Source of the DNA: Bacillaceae bacterium
GTDB taxonomy: Bacteria; Bacillota; Bacilli; JACDOE01
DNA: 64,000 bases
Direction of reading: 5' to 3'
Assembly: GCA_017656255.1 (NCBI GenBank)
Contig: JACDOE010000005.1
Coordinates: 62,001-126,000, forward strand
Below are positions 16,328 through 24,769 of the stretch, one piece after another. The notes under the pieces were generated by a model. That model saw only the letters and a list, made by a program, of their open reading frames with translations, searched no databases and was not told the DNA's origin. Made by a program: the position numbers and the translations under genes. Positions within the stretch are counted from its first letter, which is position 1; each line of letters begins with the position of its first letter.

Positions 16328-16816
16328 TCATCCCAACAACTCCTCAATCTCCCTCATTTGCTCCAGATGACGTCTCTCATGGAGCCCGATAAATTCAACC
16401 ACCTGTGCCACACTCATCGTACCGAAGAACGGATGTTTAACGGAGTTCTCCAGTAGATCCGATTCATCACAGGACTGCAGTAATGCCATTAAAGCTGCCC
16501 GTGATTCATCCAGAGAGGCTTTGGCGGCTTCAACAGACGCAAAGGTTCCTTTTGGCTGAATAAAGTCAGGGGCATCTACCTTATTCGTCCGGTCCAGCGT
16601 TAAATGAATCGGTTTTTCTTTCTCGGCCCGCTTTCTTTCGTTTTTGTCGAGCGCTTCTTTTATCAGCGTGGTCATTAATTTTTCAGAATAATAGAGATGC
16701 TCAAGGTTGTCGAGCATGGACCAGGTACTGGCGTCCGGTTTTTTCTTGATCGTTTCATCCGAGAATCGAGAAACAAATTCATAAATTTCTTGACGGGCTT
16801 CCGAAATACCATACAT
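16328..16816 (-). CDS. DinB-family protein
   Basis: The 162-residue protein has the four-helix DinB/YfiT fold signatures: STWSMLDNLEHLYYSEKLMTTLI (first metal His in the LEHL turn) and the C-terminal VVEFIGLHERRHLEQMREIEELL with the HERRH metal-binding pair. DinB-like proteins are metal-dependent transferases or hydrolases, some acting with bacillithiol; the substrate here is unknown. AAAGGAG lies 9 bases before the ATG at 16816; the TTG at 16825 is only 2 bases from it. Confidence 0.82.
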   Translation of the reverse strand: MYGISEARQEIYEFVSRFSDETIKKKPDASTWSMLDNLEHLYYSEKLMTTLIKEALDKNERKRAEKEKPIHLTLDRTNKVDAPDFIQPKGTFASVEAAKASLDESRAALMALLQSCDESDLLENSVKHPFFGTMSVAQVVEFIGLHERRHLEQMREIEELLG

Positions 16817-16936
16817 GTATATCAACGCTCCTTTCCAGTTATAAGGAATGCATGCCGTTTATTCAAGTAAAGTTTATATAATTTTTTTAAAATTTACAAT
16901 ATAAATTAATGCGCTGATTGATGAACGGAAAGAATC

Positions 16937-16974
16937 AAGACCGGCATCGTCTCAGATCGACGACACCGGTCTTT
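16937..16974 (-). terminator. hairpin after the symporter operon
   Basis: AAGACCGG (16937-16944) pairs with CCGGTCTT (16966-16973) with extra inner pairs. It lies just past the stop of the minus-strand symporter gene and is moderately followed by T on that strand. Confidence 0.6.
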
Positions 16975-16984
16975 TCTCATCCCT

Positions 16985-18517
16985 TTATTGAGCAACTCCC
17001 GAATGGCCATCGGCCGACGGTGCAGCTCCACCATAAATATCATCAATAAACTTTTGTGGCATCGGTCGGGTCAACAGCGTCACTATCACCATTACGGGTA
17101 CTGCTACCATAATTGAATAGGCAGAAGCAGCAAACGGATTTTTAATTGCTTCAAGACCCGGAACCCATCCGAGATACAGGAAAGCGTAGCATAGGACACC
17201 AACGACGAAGGAAGCAATGGCCCCCTGTTTATTCGCACGTTTCCACAGACCGCCAATGGCCAGCGGACCCGCCAGTCCGGACACCATACCACCAACACCG
17301 ATCCACAGGAAGATGGCCAGAGAGGCCGGCGGATTGTATGCCATCCAGATCCCCAAAAAGATACAGGCAATAACCGCGATTCGTCCAATGATCAGGGAAT
17401 TTCGCTCCACTTGTTCCTGATTGGGATTGTTTCGGGCAATCGTTTTCCGGTAAAGGTCATTGGCAAAAATCTGGGAAAATGCAACAATTAACCCGTCACT
17501 GGTTGATAAAATGGCTGACAATACAACCACGGCCAGCAGCGCTGCCACAAAGGGTGGGAATAGTTCAACAAAGAGCTGGGGAATGACGGAATCCGGATGA
17601 TCCAGTGGCTGATCCAGTACCGCTAGTCCCAGTATGCCTCCCAGAGCCATCATGGGAAGCAAGGCACCGGAAACCACACAAATACTCAGAAAAGTCTTCA
17701 ATTGTTTTCCACTTTTCAGCGCAAAAAACTTGTTTCCGAGATGAGGCAGGACTCCGAACGGGATATGAGCCAGCAAGATCAAGAATGCCAGCCAGGCACT
17801 GCCGTAAGTGTTGTGACCGGGAATAAACAGGGTGTCCCATCCGGCAGTGGGGTTCTTGGCCACGACCGCCTCGTTCACTGCAGCTGCTCCCCCGTCCATT
17901 CCGGCACCGGTAAAGAACATAATGGTTACCAGGATAGCAATACAGATCATCAGAAACCCCTGTACAGCGTCCGTCATAATATCAGAATGGGATCCACCCA
18001 GTACAAGGTAAATCGCCAGAACAATCGCAGTCAACCAGAGTCCGGCTGAATAACTGAGTCCCATCATTGTCTCAAACATCAATGCTGCGGCTACCAGCTG
18101 GGCCACAATGTAGAAAATCAACAGCAGGGACAGAATAGCCAGTCCCACCCGCAGAAAATCGCTTTGATAGCGTTCCCCGACAATCTCGGGAATGGTTCGG
18201 TTACTGAATTTATCTCCCATCATCTTTACCATCCGGGCAGTCAAAAGCATTCCGCCGTAAATCCCGATGGGATAGAGAATCGGATACCACAGGCTGGCAA
18301 ATCCAAGACTGTAAGCTTGTCCGGGCATTCCCATAAACGTGGACCCAGATGCTGTGGTGGCTGCCACGGCCAAACCCAGTGCCACCGGTCCGTAACTGGA
18401 CCGAGCCGTTGCGAAATCATCCGCGTTTTTGGTCTTTTTCATTCCGGAATAACCAAGATAAAGCATAAAACCGATAAACAGAATCATCAAGGTCCACGAC
18501 CATGTGATAACTGACAT
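16985..18517 (-). CDS. sodium:solute symporter (SSS family, PanF-like)
   Basis: The 510-residue protein has about 13 membrane helices and SSS-family signatures: LAVAATTASGSTFMGMPGQAYSLGF near residue 50 (sodium- and substrate-site helix), GGSHSDIMTDAVQGFLM near 180 and VVVLSAILSTSDGLIVAFSQIFANDLY near 335. It imports a small organic substrate with sodium across the inner membrane; similarity to the PanF/carboxylate branch does not settle which. AAAGGAGGCGG precedes the ATG. It is the last gene of the sigma-54-type operon and follows a 32-residue accessory gene. Confidence 0.87.
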   Translation of the reverse strand: MSVITWSWTLMILFIGFMLYLGYSGMKKTKNADDFATARSSYGPVALGLAVAATTASGSTFMGMPGQAYSLGFASLWYPILYPIGIYGGMLLTARMVKMMGDKFSNRTIPEIVGERYQSDFLRVGLAILSLLLIFYIVAQLVAAALMFETMMGLSYSAGLWLTAIVLAIYLVLGGSHSDIMTDAVQGFLMICIAILVTIMFFTGAGMDGGAAAVNEAVVAKNPTAGWDTLFIPGHNTYGSAWLAFLILLAHIPFGVLPHLGNKFFALKSGKQLKTFLSICVVSGALLPMMALGGILGLAVLDQPLDHPDSVIPQLFVELFPPFVAALLAVVVLSAILSTSDGLIVAFSQIFANDLYRKTIARNNPNQEQVERNSLIIGRIAVIACIFLGIWMAYNPPASLAIFLWIGVGGMVSGLAGPLAIGGLWKRANKQGAIASFVVGVLCYAFLYLGWVPGLEAIKNPFAASAYSIMVAVPVMVIVTLLTRPMPQKFIDDIYGGAAPSADGHSGVAQ

Positions 18518-18563
18518 ATAACCGCCTCCTTTATTATTTTATTCATGATCATGACTGATCCCA

Positions 18564-18662
18564 TCAATCATCAAATTTGAACACATTCGTCTTGAACATG
18601 AGTAACCCGATAATCACCCAGGATGCCAGAATAATAATGGCGCCATATTGCAGCACGTTCAT
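18564..18662 (-). CDS. symporter small accessory protein, 32 residues
   Basis: ATG at 18662 (GGAGGTGAG upstream) opens a 32-codon frame ending TGA at 18564. The peptide is one membrane helix (YGAIIILASWVIIGLLMF) with a short charged tail KTNVFKFDD, just the layout of the tiny proteins encoded before SSS symporter genes and named symporter small accessory proteins. It lies 46 bases upstream of the symporter start. It probably binds or stabilises the transporter. Confidence 0.7.
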   Translation of the reverse strand: MNVLQYGAIIILASWVIIGLLMFKTNVFKFDD

Positions 18663-18714
18663 GTGACTCACCTCCAAATTAAAAACTGGCCAAATGTATT
18701 GAATATCTAATGCC

Positions 18715-19341
18715 TCATTTCATTTTTGAATCGGAGAGGAAACATTTCTCGGCTTCCTCTTCGATCCAGCTCCTAATCTCTTTCATTCTGGAAGTAAGTG
18801 TTACAACGCCTGTAAAGGGTTCCATGACCCATAAGCGTTTTATATTCCCGTATTTTCTTTCAGCGTAAACATGATAGGGCATATAAATCAGTGACCGGCG
18901 AACCAACTCATAGAAAGGCGGTTTCAGAGGACGCATCGTTCGGAAAACAATGTTTTCCAGCGTACGACGTGCCTCTTCTTCCTCTGTTTTTTCTCCTGCA
19001 AGTGGACGGATTAATCTTGACGCGTCAACCGTTTCAGATTGGGTATCCGGCCATATATCCGATAGTGAGGCCGATCCGGTTACACCGTTTACCCCGACCC
19101 GGTAAAGGGCTTTTCCATCCCTGAACACATACCGGGGAACCGTCACTTTCCATTCAGAAAAATAGTAAGGGTAATAAAAACTGAATAACGGAAGCACATC
19201 TCGATCTGCTATTGAAAAGGGAAATCTTTTGATTTTGGAAAGGACCCGTTTTTTACCCTCTACCAGGGTCAGGTTACAGGCCATCAAATCTACCAATTCG
19301 GTAGATTCCCCGGAATACGTTTTGTTTAAAACCTGTTCCAT
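18715..19341 (-). CDS. conserved-looking protein of unknown function
   Basis: A 208-residue, soluble-looking protein with no signal peptide. It is rich in aromatic residues (FSFYYPYYFSEWKVTVPRYVF) and has a helical C-terminus (RMKEIRSWIEEEAEK). I recognise no domain. AGGAGATGAA precedes the ATG at 19341. It is the second gene of the sigma-54 operon, 19 bases after the dehydrogenase, so its role is probably linked to the same substrate. Confidence 0.7.
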   Translation of the reverse strand: MEQVLNKTYSGESTELVDLMACNLTLVEGKKRVLSKIKRFPFSIADRDVLPLFSFYYPYYFSEWKVTVPRYVFRDGKALYRVGVNGVTGSASLSDIWPDTQSETVDASRLIRPLAGEKTEEEEARRTLENIVFRTMRPLKPPFYELVRRSLIYMPYHVYAERKYGNIKRLWVMEPFTGVVTLTSRMKEIRSWIEEEAEKCFLSDSKMK

Positions 19342-19360
19342 GAGCGTTCATCTCCTGTCA

Positions 19361-20446
19361 TTATGACATCACAATGGAAGCACGCGTGATTTTTCTGGCA
19401 GCGGATTGGTCGAGGGCCTCCTGAACTTTTTCAAAAGAGAATTCTCCGTCAATCATGTCGGCAAACGGGTATTTATCAATGTTGCGGGACAAAAATTGCA
19501 ATGCCTTGTCCAGATACCAGGGTTGATAGCGTACAATCGGAATAATTTCGATGGATTTTCGGGTTAACAGACCGGGATCGAACTCAGTGAGCTGCCCTGG
19601 CGAGACATTACCGATCGTCACATATTTTCCACCGGTCCGAATCAGATGAATCCCTTCAGAAAAAGCAGCGGGTACACCCGTCAATTCAATGCCCACATCG
19701 GCGCCCCGGCCGTTGGTCAGGGAATGAATGATTTCGACCCGTTTTTCAAGGGTGTCGTATTCATTCATGTTGATAACATGATCTGCTCCGAACTCTTTTG
19801 CTTTTTCCAGTCGGGATTGGACGGAATCAATGATGATGACGCCGGCGCCCTTTTCCTTGGCAACACTGGCAGCATTCAAACCCAGTCCGCCAGCTCCCTG
19901 AATGACCAGAGTGTCTCCATAGGTGAGTTCACCCTGTTCCAGCCCGAAGTAGACCTGGGATAAGGCACAGTTGGCGCTTGCGGCAGCAATATCCGGTACA
20001 TTATCCGGCACTTTGTAGAAATACATGTCCGGGTGAACGTAATAGTGAGAAGCGAAAGCACCGTGAAAATGGGGGGCCTGATCCGGATCCATGTTCCAGA
20101 AATGATAGGCATTTTCGCACAGATTGAATTTTCCCTGCTGGCACATTCGGCATTTCCGGCATGTCTGGTAGTAGGTCGTGGCTATCCGGTCTCCTTCTTT
20201 AATCGGCCGGCCGGCGTAGTCCGTTGTTACACCCTCTCCCAATTTTTCAATCACACCGATCATCTCGTGTCCGAGAACTCCCGTTTTTTTGGTGGGATGG
20301 TGCCCGCGCCAGATATGCAATTCAGATCCGCAGACGTTGGCGCGCTGTACTTTAAGCACCAGGGCCCCTTTTTCAGGTTCGGGCACGTCATATTCCCGAA
20401 TTTCCATCTTCATAGGTTCGACCATCATGGCGACTTTTCCCTTCAT
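19361..20446 (-). CDS. zinc-dependent alcohol dehydrogenase (MDR family)
   Basis: The 361-residue protein is a medium-chain dehydrogenase. The catalytic-zinc site is seen in NVCGSELHIW and GHEMIGVIEKLG, the structural zinc in TCRKCRMCQQGKFNLC, and the NAD-binding GAGGLGLN. It oxidises an alcohol or polyol or reduces its carbonyl, with NAD(P). The start at 20446 follows GAAAGGGG; the frame is open upstream. It is the first gene after the -24/-12 promoter at 20500-20516, so its substrate is probably what the operon's symporter imports and its activator senses. Confidence 0.87.
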   Translation of the reverse strand: MKGKVAMMVEPMKMEIREYDVPEPEKGALVLKVQRANVCGSELHIWRGHHPTKKTGVLGHEMIGVIEKLGEGVTTDYAGRPIKEGDRIATTYYQTCRKCRMCQQGKFNLCENAYHFWNMDPDQAPHFHGAFASHYYVHPDMYFYKVPDNVPDIAAASANCALSQVYFGLEQGELTYGDTLVIQGAGGLGLNAASVAKEKGAGVIIIDSVQSRLEKAKEFGADHVINMNEYDTLEKRVEIIHSLTNGRGADVGIELTGVPAAFSEGIHLIRTGGKYVTIGNVSPGQLTEFDPGLLTRKSIEIIPIVRYQPWYLDKALQFLSRNIDKYPFADMIDGEFSFEKVQEALDQSAARKITRASIVMS

Positions 20447-20499
20447 AAGTATGAAACCCCTTTCAATAAAATTTAAAAACAATGGCATAATTAATAAAA

Positions 20500-20516
20500 T
20501 GCAAATTTGATGCCAA
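20500..20516 (-). promoter_or_regulatory. sigma-54 (-24/-12) promoter
   Basis: On the minus strand the site reads TTGGCATCAAATTTGCA, matching the -24 (TTGGCA) and -12 (TTGCA) elements with the required 10 bases between the GG and GC. It lies 54-70 bases before the dehydrogenase start and beside the gene for a sigma-54-dependent activator. Confidence 0.85.
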
Positions 20517-20648
20517 GTTTAGAAAAGATAGATTTTTCAGATAAAACAAGCTATAATCAACATAAATATATTGCAAAACGACAACATTTATGACTGATGG
20601 CTACAACTATTTTTTATTAAATTCTGGTATATCAATGTTTAGACCTGT

Positions 20649-20672
20649 GTTGTTATTTAACAACAGTGTTGT
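20649..20672. promoter_or_regulatory. paired palindromes, possible activator sites
   Basis: GTTGTTATTTAACAAC (20649-20664) is a perfect 7-base inverted repeat and overlaps ACAACAGTGTTGT (20660-20672), a 5-base inverted repeat. They lie 130-170 bases upstream of the sigma-54 promoter and just before the regulator gene, the usual distance for enhancer-binding sites. The binding protein is inferred. Confidence 0.5.
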
Positions 20673-20710
20673 AAAAACGCAACGAAATGGTGTTATGGGG
20701 GTTGTTTAGG

Positions 20711-22153
20711 ATGGGGACGCTTCACAAAACGGATTATTCATTACCACAGGATGAGTTGAAACTGGAAGAGGAAAGAAATCGTCGACGGGAGCTGGAAGCA
20801 GCGTTAAATGCCTGTCAGGAAGGGATATATTTATGTGACTCCGAATTGAGGTGCCTCTGGGTAAATCCGGCTTACCAGAGGGTTACGGGTATCCCGGCAA
20901 GCAAACTACTGGGTAAAACCAGTTATCAACTGGAGGAAGAAGGGATTATATCCCAATCGGTGGGAAAACTCGTTCTGGATAAAATGGAGGAAGTTTCACT
21001 GATACAAACCTTTCAGGGATCAGGCAAAAAAGTGCTGGTAACGGGAAAGCCTGTTTTTGACTCGGATGGAAGCCTGTTTCGCATCGTGATTACGGCACGA
21101 GATGTAACGGAATTAAACCGGCTTGAAAACAAACTCAGGGATACTCAGGAAAAATCGGAACAATATGTGAGGGAACTGAGCAGCCAGTTAAAAAGGCTGC
21201 AATTCTCGCAGAATATTGTCGCTGTCAGTTCAAGCATGGTTCATATTTTGGAGACGATTCCACGCATTGCCCAGGTGGATTCTCCGGTTCTGATACAGGG
21301 AGAGTCAGGTACGGGAAAAGAAGTGCTGTCCAAATTAATTCACGACACAAGCCAGAGGGAATCCCAACCATTTATAAAAATAAATTGCGGTGCCATTCCT
21401 GGAGATTTACTGGAATCAGAGCTGTTCGGATATGTTAAAGGGGCTTTTACCGGTGCCGATCAGAAGGGAAAACCGGGGCTAATTGAAATAGCGCATAACG
21501 GGACACTTTTTCTGGATGAAATTGGGGAGATGCCGCCCAATCTGCAGGTTAAATTTCTCAGGGTGTTGCAGGATTTTGAAGTGAGGAGACTGGGAAGTAC
21601 GAGTCCGAAAAAAGTGAATGTTCGGGTGATTTGTGCGACCAATCGCCCGCTGCAGAAATTGGTCGAAAAAGGTGAATTTCGCGAAGACCTGTATTACCGG
21701 ATTAATGTTATTCCAATCCATATTCCGCCATTAAGGGAGAGACGGGAAGATATTGAACCGTTAATCAGGCAGATGATGAAAAAACTGACGGAGAAGTACG
21801 GATTTGATAAAAAATTATCGCTGGAAGCTCTTTACGAACTGGAGCAGTATCACTGGCCCGGAAATGTGAGAGAACTTCATAATCTCATTGAACGATTGTA
21901 TATTATGACTTCTGAGGACGTCATTGAAGCCAGACATTTACCGCCGCACATCCGTTCTGAAAGGGAAAGATACAAAACTAAAACCAGACAAACCTTGAAA
22001 AGCCGTTTGCAACGGGTCGAGCAGGATATCATACGGGATGTACTAAAACAATCTTGCAGTCTCCGTCAGGCTGCGGCAAAGCTGGGAGTGGACCCGTCCA
22101 CACTGTCGAGAAAATGTCGGAAATATGGAATTGAACTGACCGAACTAAGTTGA
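20711..22153 (+). CDS. sigma-54-dependent enhancer-binding regulator with PAS domain
   Basis: The 480-residue protein has, in order, a PAS domain (residues ~20-125, CQEGIYLCDSELRCLWVNPAYQRVTG), a coiled linker, an AAA+ ATPase (Walker A GESGTGKE; ESELFGYVKGAFTGADQ with the GAFTGA loop; ATNRPL; RINVIPIHIPPLRER) and a C-terminal Fis-type helix-turn-helix (LRQAAAKLGVDPSTLSRKC). It should open the -24/-12 promoter of the divergent dehydrogenase-symporter operon. The ATG at 20711 has GGGGG 9 bases before it; an ATG at 20687 lacks a site. Confidence 0.88.
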   Translation: MGTLHKTDYSLPQDELKLEEERNRRRELEAALNACQEGIYLCDSELRCLWVNPAYQRVTGIPASKLLGKTSYQLEEEGIISQSVGKLVLDKMEEVSLIQTFQGSGKKVLVTGKPVFDSDGSLFRIVITARDVTELNRLENKLRDTQEKSEQYVRELSSQLKRLQFSQNIVAVSSSMVHILETIPRIAQVDSPVLIQGESGTGKEVLSKLIHDTSQRESQPFIKINCGAIPGDLLESELFGYVKGAFTGADQKGKPGLIEIAHNGTLFLDEIGEMPPNLQVKFLRVLQDFEVRRLGSTSPKKVNVRVICATNRPLQKLVEKGEFREDLYYRINVIPIHIPPLRERREDIEPLIRQMMKKLTEKYGFDKKLSLEALYELEQYHWPGNVRELHNLIERLYIMTSEDVIEARHLPPHIRSERERYKTKTRQTLKSRLQRVEQDIIRDVLKQSCSLRQAAAKLGVDPSTLSRKCRKYGIELTELS

Positions 22154-22188
22154 GCGAAATGTCATGTGAATAATAGGAAAACGGGTTG

Positions 22189-22218
22189 GCCGGGATTTAT
22201 GATATTTCCCGGCTTTTT
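22189..22218 (+). terminator. terminator after the sigma-54 regulator gene
   Basis: GCCGGGA (22189-22195) and TCCCGGC (22207-22213) form a stem followed by TTTTT. Confidence 0.85.
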
Positions 22219-22330
22219 GTTAAAGATTTATGGGGATAACGGCATATCGGATGTTTTAAAACTGAATATTCAGACAATATAGGTGCCATATCTCATTATC
22301 TATAGTATAATAAAGATAGAGGTGATGTTT

Positions 22331-22495
22331 ATGAAACTCATCAAATATTTGGAGTTTTGGTCAGCTGGAATTGTAAGCGCTTTCTTGGTTTTGATGACTT
22401 TAACTTTGCTTCCGGTGATGCTGATCACGCAGGATACCAGTTTGATTGAAAACGTACTTAACGTTGTGGGAAATGGATTTATAGACAAGAAATAG
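22331..22495 (+). CDS. small membrane protein, unknown
   Basis: A 54-residue protein with a single hydrophobic stretch (IVSAFLVLMTLTLLPVMLI) and a short polar tail. AGAGGTGATG lies just before the ATG at 22331. A hairpin with AAACCGGT/ACCGGTTTT arms follows at about 22508-22541, so it is probably transcribed alone. No family recognised. Confidence 0.6.
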   Translation: MKLIKYLEFWSAGIVSAFLVLMTLTLLPVMLITQDTSLIENVLNVVGNGFIDKK

Positions 22496-22809
22496 AGGTA
22501 TAGATTAAAACCGGTGGCTCAAGCAGCTTGATACCGGTTTTAATTTGAACTATTTCTTTAAATGCATTGGGATTGAATCCATGGATCCATCCATTCAGTT
22601 CCATTGAGCTGAAACCCTTGATTTTCAAATTTTTTAAGATTAAAAAATCAAGAGGAAGTGGACAGGCTGGCAAGTTTTTTCAAATATTGGCAAGAACATT
22701 CGAGAAATGCCAGTCAAATTCTGAAAAGTCCGACTAATTATGACATATTTTGTGAAGATCCCTGTGGAATTCCGTATGACATTGTCCACTGTTTATAGAA
22801 CAGATCCCA
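22496..22809. other. intergenic stretch with one terminator
   Basis: A terminator hairpin (AAACCGGTGGC.../...ACCGGTTTTAA) lies at 22508-22541. Beyond it, to 22809, I see no gene or regulatory motif. Confidence 0.5.
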
Positions 22810-23109
22810 TCAAGCCGATGATGACTGCACTTCCTCCAGACAATTTTTACAATAAGACCAGGAATCACGGCGAACCTCTTTCACATAAGCCAGCAACTCA
22901 TCCAAATCAGACGAACAGACCTTGGCATACGTTGCCGTTCGTTTTCCTTCATCCTGCTTCCGCAACAGATGACGGCAACCGGCCGCATGTACCTTGTTCT
23001 CACTGGAACGAGAATCCGGTCCACCAAAATGATTAAACACATATCCGTCGGGATGTTTCCTCAACCATTTTTCATAAGCGCGATCATCATTTTTAAAAGA
23101 TACGATCAC
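22810..23109 (-). CDS. short protein with histidines and cysteines, unknown
   Basis: The GTG at 23109 is placed by GGAGGTGGGACAC just upstream and gives 99 residues: VSFKNDDRAYEKWLRKHPDGYVFN, then HAAGCRHLLRKQ and, near the end, SYCKNCLEEV. The paired Cys/His residues suggest metal binding, but I do not recognise the family. The frame is open farther upstream into the peroxiredoxin gene region, but that part crosses a terminator and is not coding. Function unknown. Confidence 0.55.
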   Translation of the reverse strand: MIVSFKNDDRAYEKWLRKHPDGYVFNHFGGPDSRSSENKVHAAGCRHLLRKQDEGKRTATYAKVCSSDLDELLAYVKEVRRDSWSYCKNCLEEVQSSSA

Positions 23110-23216
23110 GTGTCCCACCTCCTCTGACAAGAGTTTAACATAAAATCCCGTACAATGGCATAAAATGGACGAATGGGGACACATTCGTAGCCGCCTGTCT
23201 ACACCATCCATCAAGA

Positions 23217-23256
23217 CATAAAAAATAGCCGGGAGACCATGATCAGTTTCCCGGCC
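23217..23256 (-). terminator. terminator after the peroxiredoxin gene
   Basis: On the minus strand GCCGGGA and TCCCGGC (plus 23228-23234 and 23249-23255) form a stem followed by TATTTTTT. Confidence 0.8.
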
Positions 23257-23281
23257 TTTCTTTTGTCCGCCCGTGTAGAGT

Positions 23282-23950
23282 CTATATATTTTTTCTGCAA
23301 AGGAACCAGTCCACACAATCCATCCCGGTCTCTTGTGATCTTTCCGCTGCTGCTTCCTGGGTCTTTGGCGGCGGCACGATGACCTGATCTCCCGGGCGCC
23401 AGTTGGCGGGGGTTACCACACCGTGTTTATCCGTCGTCTGCAAAGACTGAACCAGCCGTACAAACTCATCCATATTGCGTCCGGCAGACATCGGATAATA
23501 AATAATCGCCCGGATCGCCTGATTTTCATCTATCACAAATACGGAACGTACTGTCTCCGTATTGCTTTCATCCGGCATGAGCATCCCGTACCGGGTCGAG
23601 ACTTCCCGGTCCAGGTCCGCAATAATTGGAAACTCAATTTTAATTCCCATTTTCTCCTCAATGGTGCTTACCCAGGCGATATGAGAGTATACGCTGTCAA
23701 TGCTGAGGCCCAAAAGTTCCGTATTCATCTCTCTTAATTTTGGATAGATTTCTTGAAAGGCAATAAATTCAGTCGTACAAACCGGTGTAAAATCAGCAGG
23801 ATGTGAAAATAAAATCAGCCATCTTCCTTTATAATCATCCAGGCGGAGTTTACCGTGAGTCGTCACGGCTTCAAAATGCGGGGCGGGCGAACCGATTCGT
23901 GGCAAAGCATAGACCGTTTGATCATCCGTTTGATTTTCCAAATGGTCCAA
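23282..23950 (-). CDS. 1-Cys-type (Prx6-like) peroxiredoxin
   Basis: The 222-residue enzyme has the peroxidatic-cysteine motif FSHPADFTPVCTTEF near residue 50, and the Prx6-type extension with VRSVFVIDENQAIRAIIYYP and GDQVIVPPPKTQEAA. Two further cysteines lie in DCVDWFLC near the end, as in archaeal-type Prx6 proteins. It reduces hydrogen peroxide and organic peroxides in the cytoplasm. The start is placed at TTG 23950, 10 bases after AAAGGAG; a GTG at 23959 is only 1 base from the site. Confidence 0.85.
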   Translation of the reverse strand: MDHLENQTDDQTVYALPRIGSPAPHFEAVTTHGKLRLDDYKGRWLILFSHPADFTPVCTTEFIAFQEIYPKLREMNTELLGLSIDSVYSHIAWVSTIEEKMGIKIEFPIIADLDREVSTRYGMLMPDESNTETVRSVFVIDENQAIRAIIYYPMSAGRNMDEFVRLVQSLQTTDKHGVVTPANWRPGDQVIVPPPKTQEAAAERSQETGMDCVDWFLCRKNI

Positions 23951-24044
23951 TTTTCTCACACTCCTTTAAAAGATTGCAATACAAACATTTACATTATTTG
24001 CAAGTCCGCCTGTTTTATACCACGTATGTTCAGACAGTTTAGAA

Positions 24045-24073
24045 TTGACGAATCCTTAGATTGAACATAAAAT
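24045..24073 (+). promoter_or_regulatory. sigma-A promoter of the hut operon
   Basis: TTGACG (24045-24050) and TAAAAT (24068-24073) are separated by 17 bases, 74 bases before the hutP start. Confidence 0.65.
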
Positions 24074-24146
24074 AACCTTAAGTTACCAGTTTATGCGAAG
24101 ATCAGGACCCGTTTGTCAGACATTCCTATCATGCGGGTGAGAAAAA

Positions 24147-24599
24147 ATGGAAGAACGAACCGAAACACCGATCGGAAAGCATGCGATGTATCTCGCGCTC
24201 TTCGGCCCTGAAGAGGCGGATTCATCCTTTCTTCAGAATCTCACTCGGTCGGGATGCCGATTTTGTACCGGAAAAGTCGGTGCCATGGAAATGCATAAAA
24301 TCGTGGCCGCCATTGAAACGGCGGCGAAGAAACACGGTGTGATTCAGTCCGGCATTTACCGGGAAACCCATTCCCTCTACCATGCCATTATGGAAGGGTT
24401 GCATGGGGTCACCCGCGGCCAGCTTCAACTGGGATCCGTATTGCGGACCGTTGGCCTCAATTTTGCAGTTGTACGCGGCCAGCCGTATCCCCGTGACAAT
24501 GAAGGGGAATGGATTGCCGTCGCCCTGTACGGGACCATCGGGGCACCGGTTAAAGGGCTGGAACATGAAGTGCTCGGACTGGGCATCAATCATATCTAA
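24147..24599 (+). CDS. hutP: HutP, hut operon antiterminator
   Basis: The 150-residue protein is full length and matches Hut[57 protein letters not shown] and [14 protein letters not shown]. HutP is an RNA-binding protein that, bound to L-histidine and Mg2+, grips NAG-triplet repeats in the leader between hutP and hutH and stops a terminator from forming. Both the repeats and the terminator are present just downstream (24616-24710). This gene heads the operon hutPHUIG. Confidence 0.95.
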   Translation: MEERTETPIGKHAMYLALFGPEEADSSFLQNLTRSGCRFCTGKVGAMEMHKIVAAIETAAKKHGVIQSGIYRETHSLYHAIMEGLHGVTRGQLQLGSVLRTVGLNFAVVRGQPYPRDNEGEWIAVALYGTIGAPVKGLEHEVLGLGINHI

Positions 24600-24615
24600 A
24601 ATGGAATACATGCCA

Positions 24616-24710
24616 TAGCCCACAGTTGTCAGATACAAGGGGGCTGTATCGAACATAGAGCTCGGCTCGCAATGCCGCAGCTTTATCGGTACAGTCCCCT
24701 TTCATTTTAC
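24616..24710 (+). promoter_or_regulatory. HutP target: NAG triplet repeats and attenuator
   Basis: TAG, CAG, CAG and AAG (24616-24618, 24623-24625, 24630-24632, 24637-24639) occur at 7-base intervals, the NAG-N4 repeat that HutP binds. They overlap the 5' arm of a long hairpin: AAGGGGGCTGTATCGA (24637-24652) against TCGGTACAGTCCCCTT (24686-24701), which ends with a T-rich run (TTCATTTT). Histidine-loaded HutP would cover the repeats and stop the terminator folding. Confidence 0.8.
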
Positions 24711-24769
24711 TCTGGTAAAGGAAGAAAGAATCACCATGGATAACAGCGAGAAAGGTGGCGAGAACGCAT

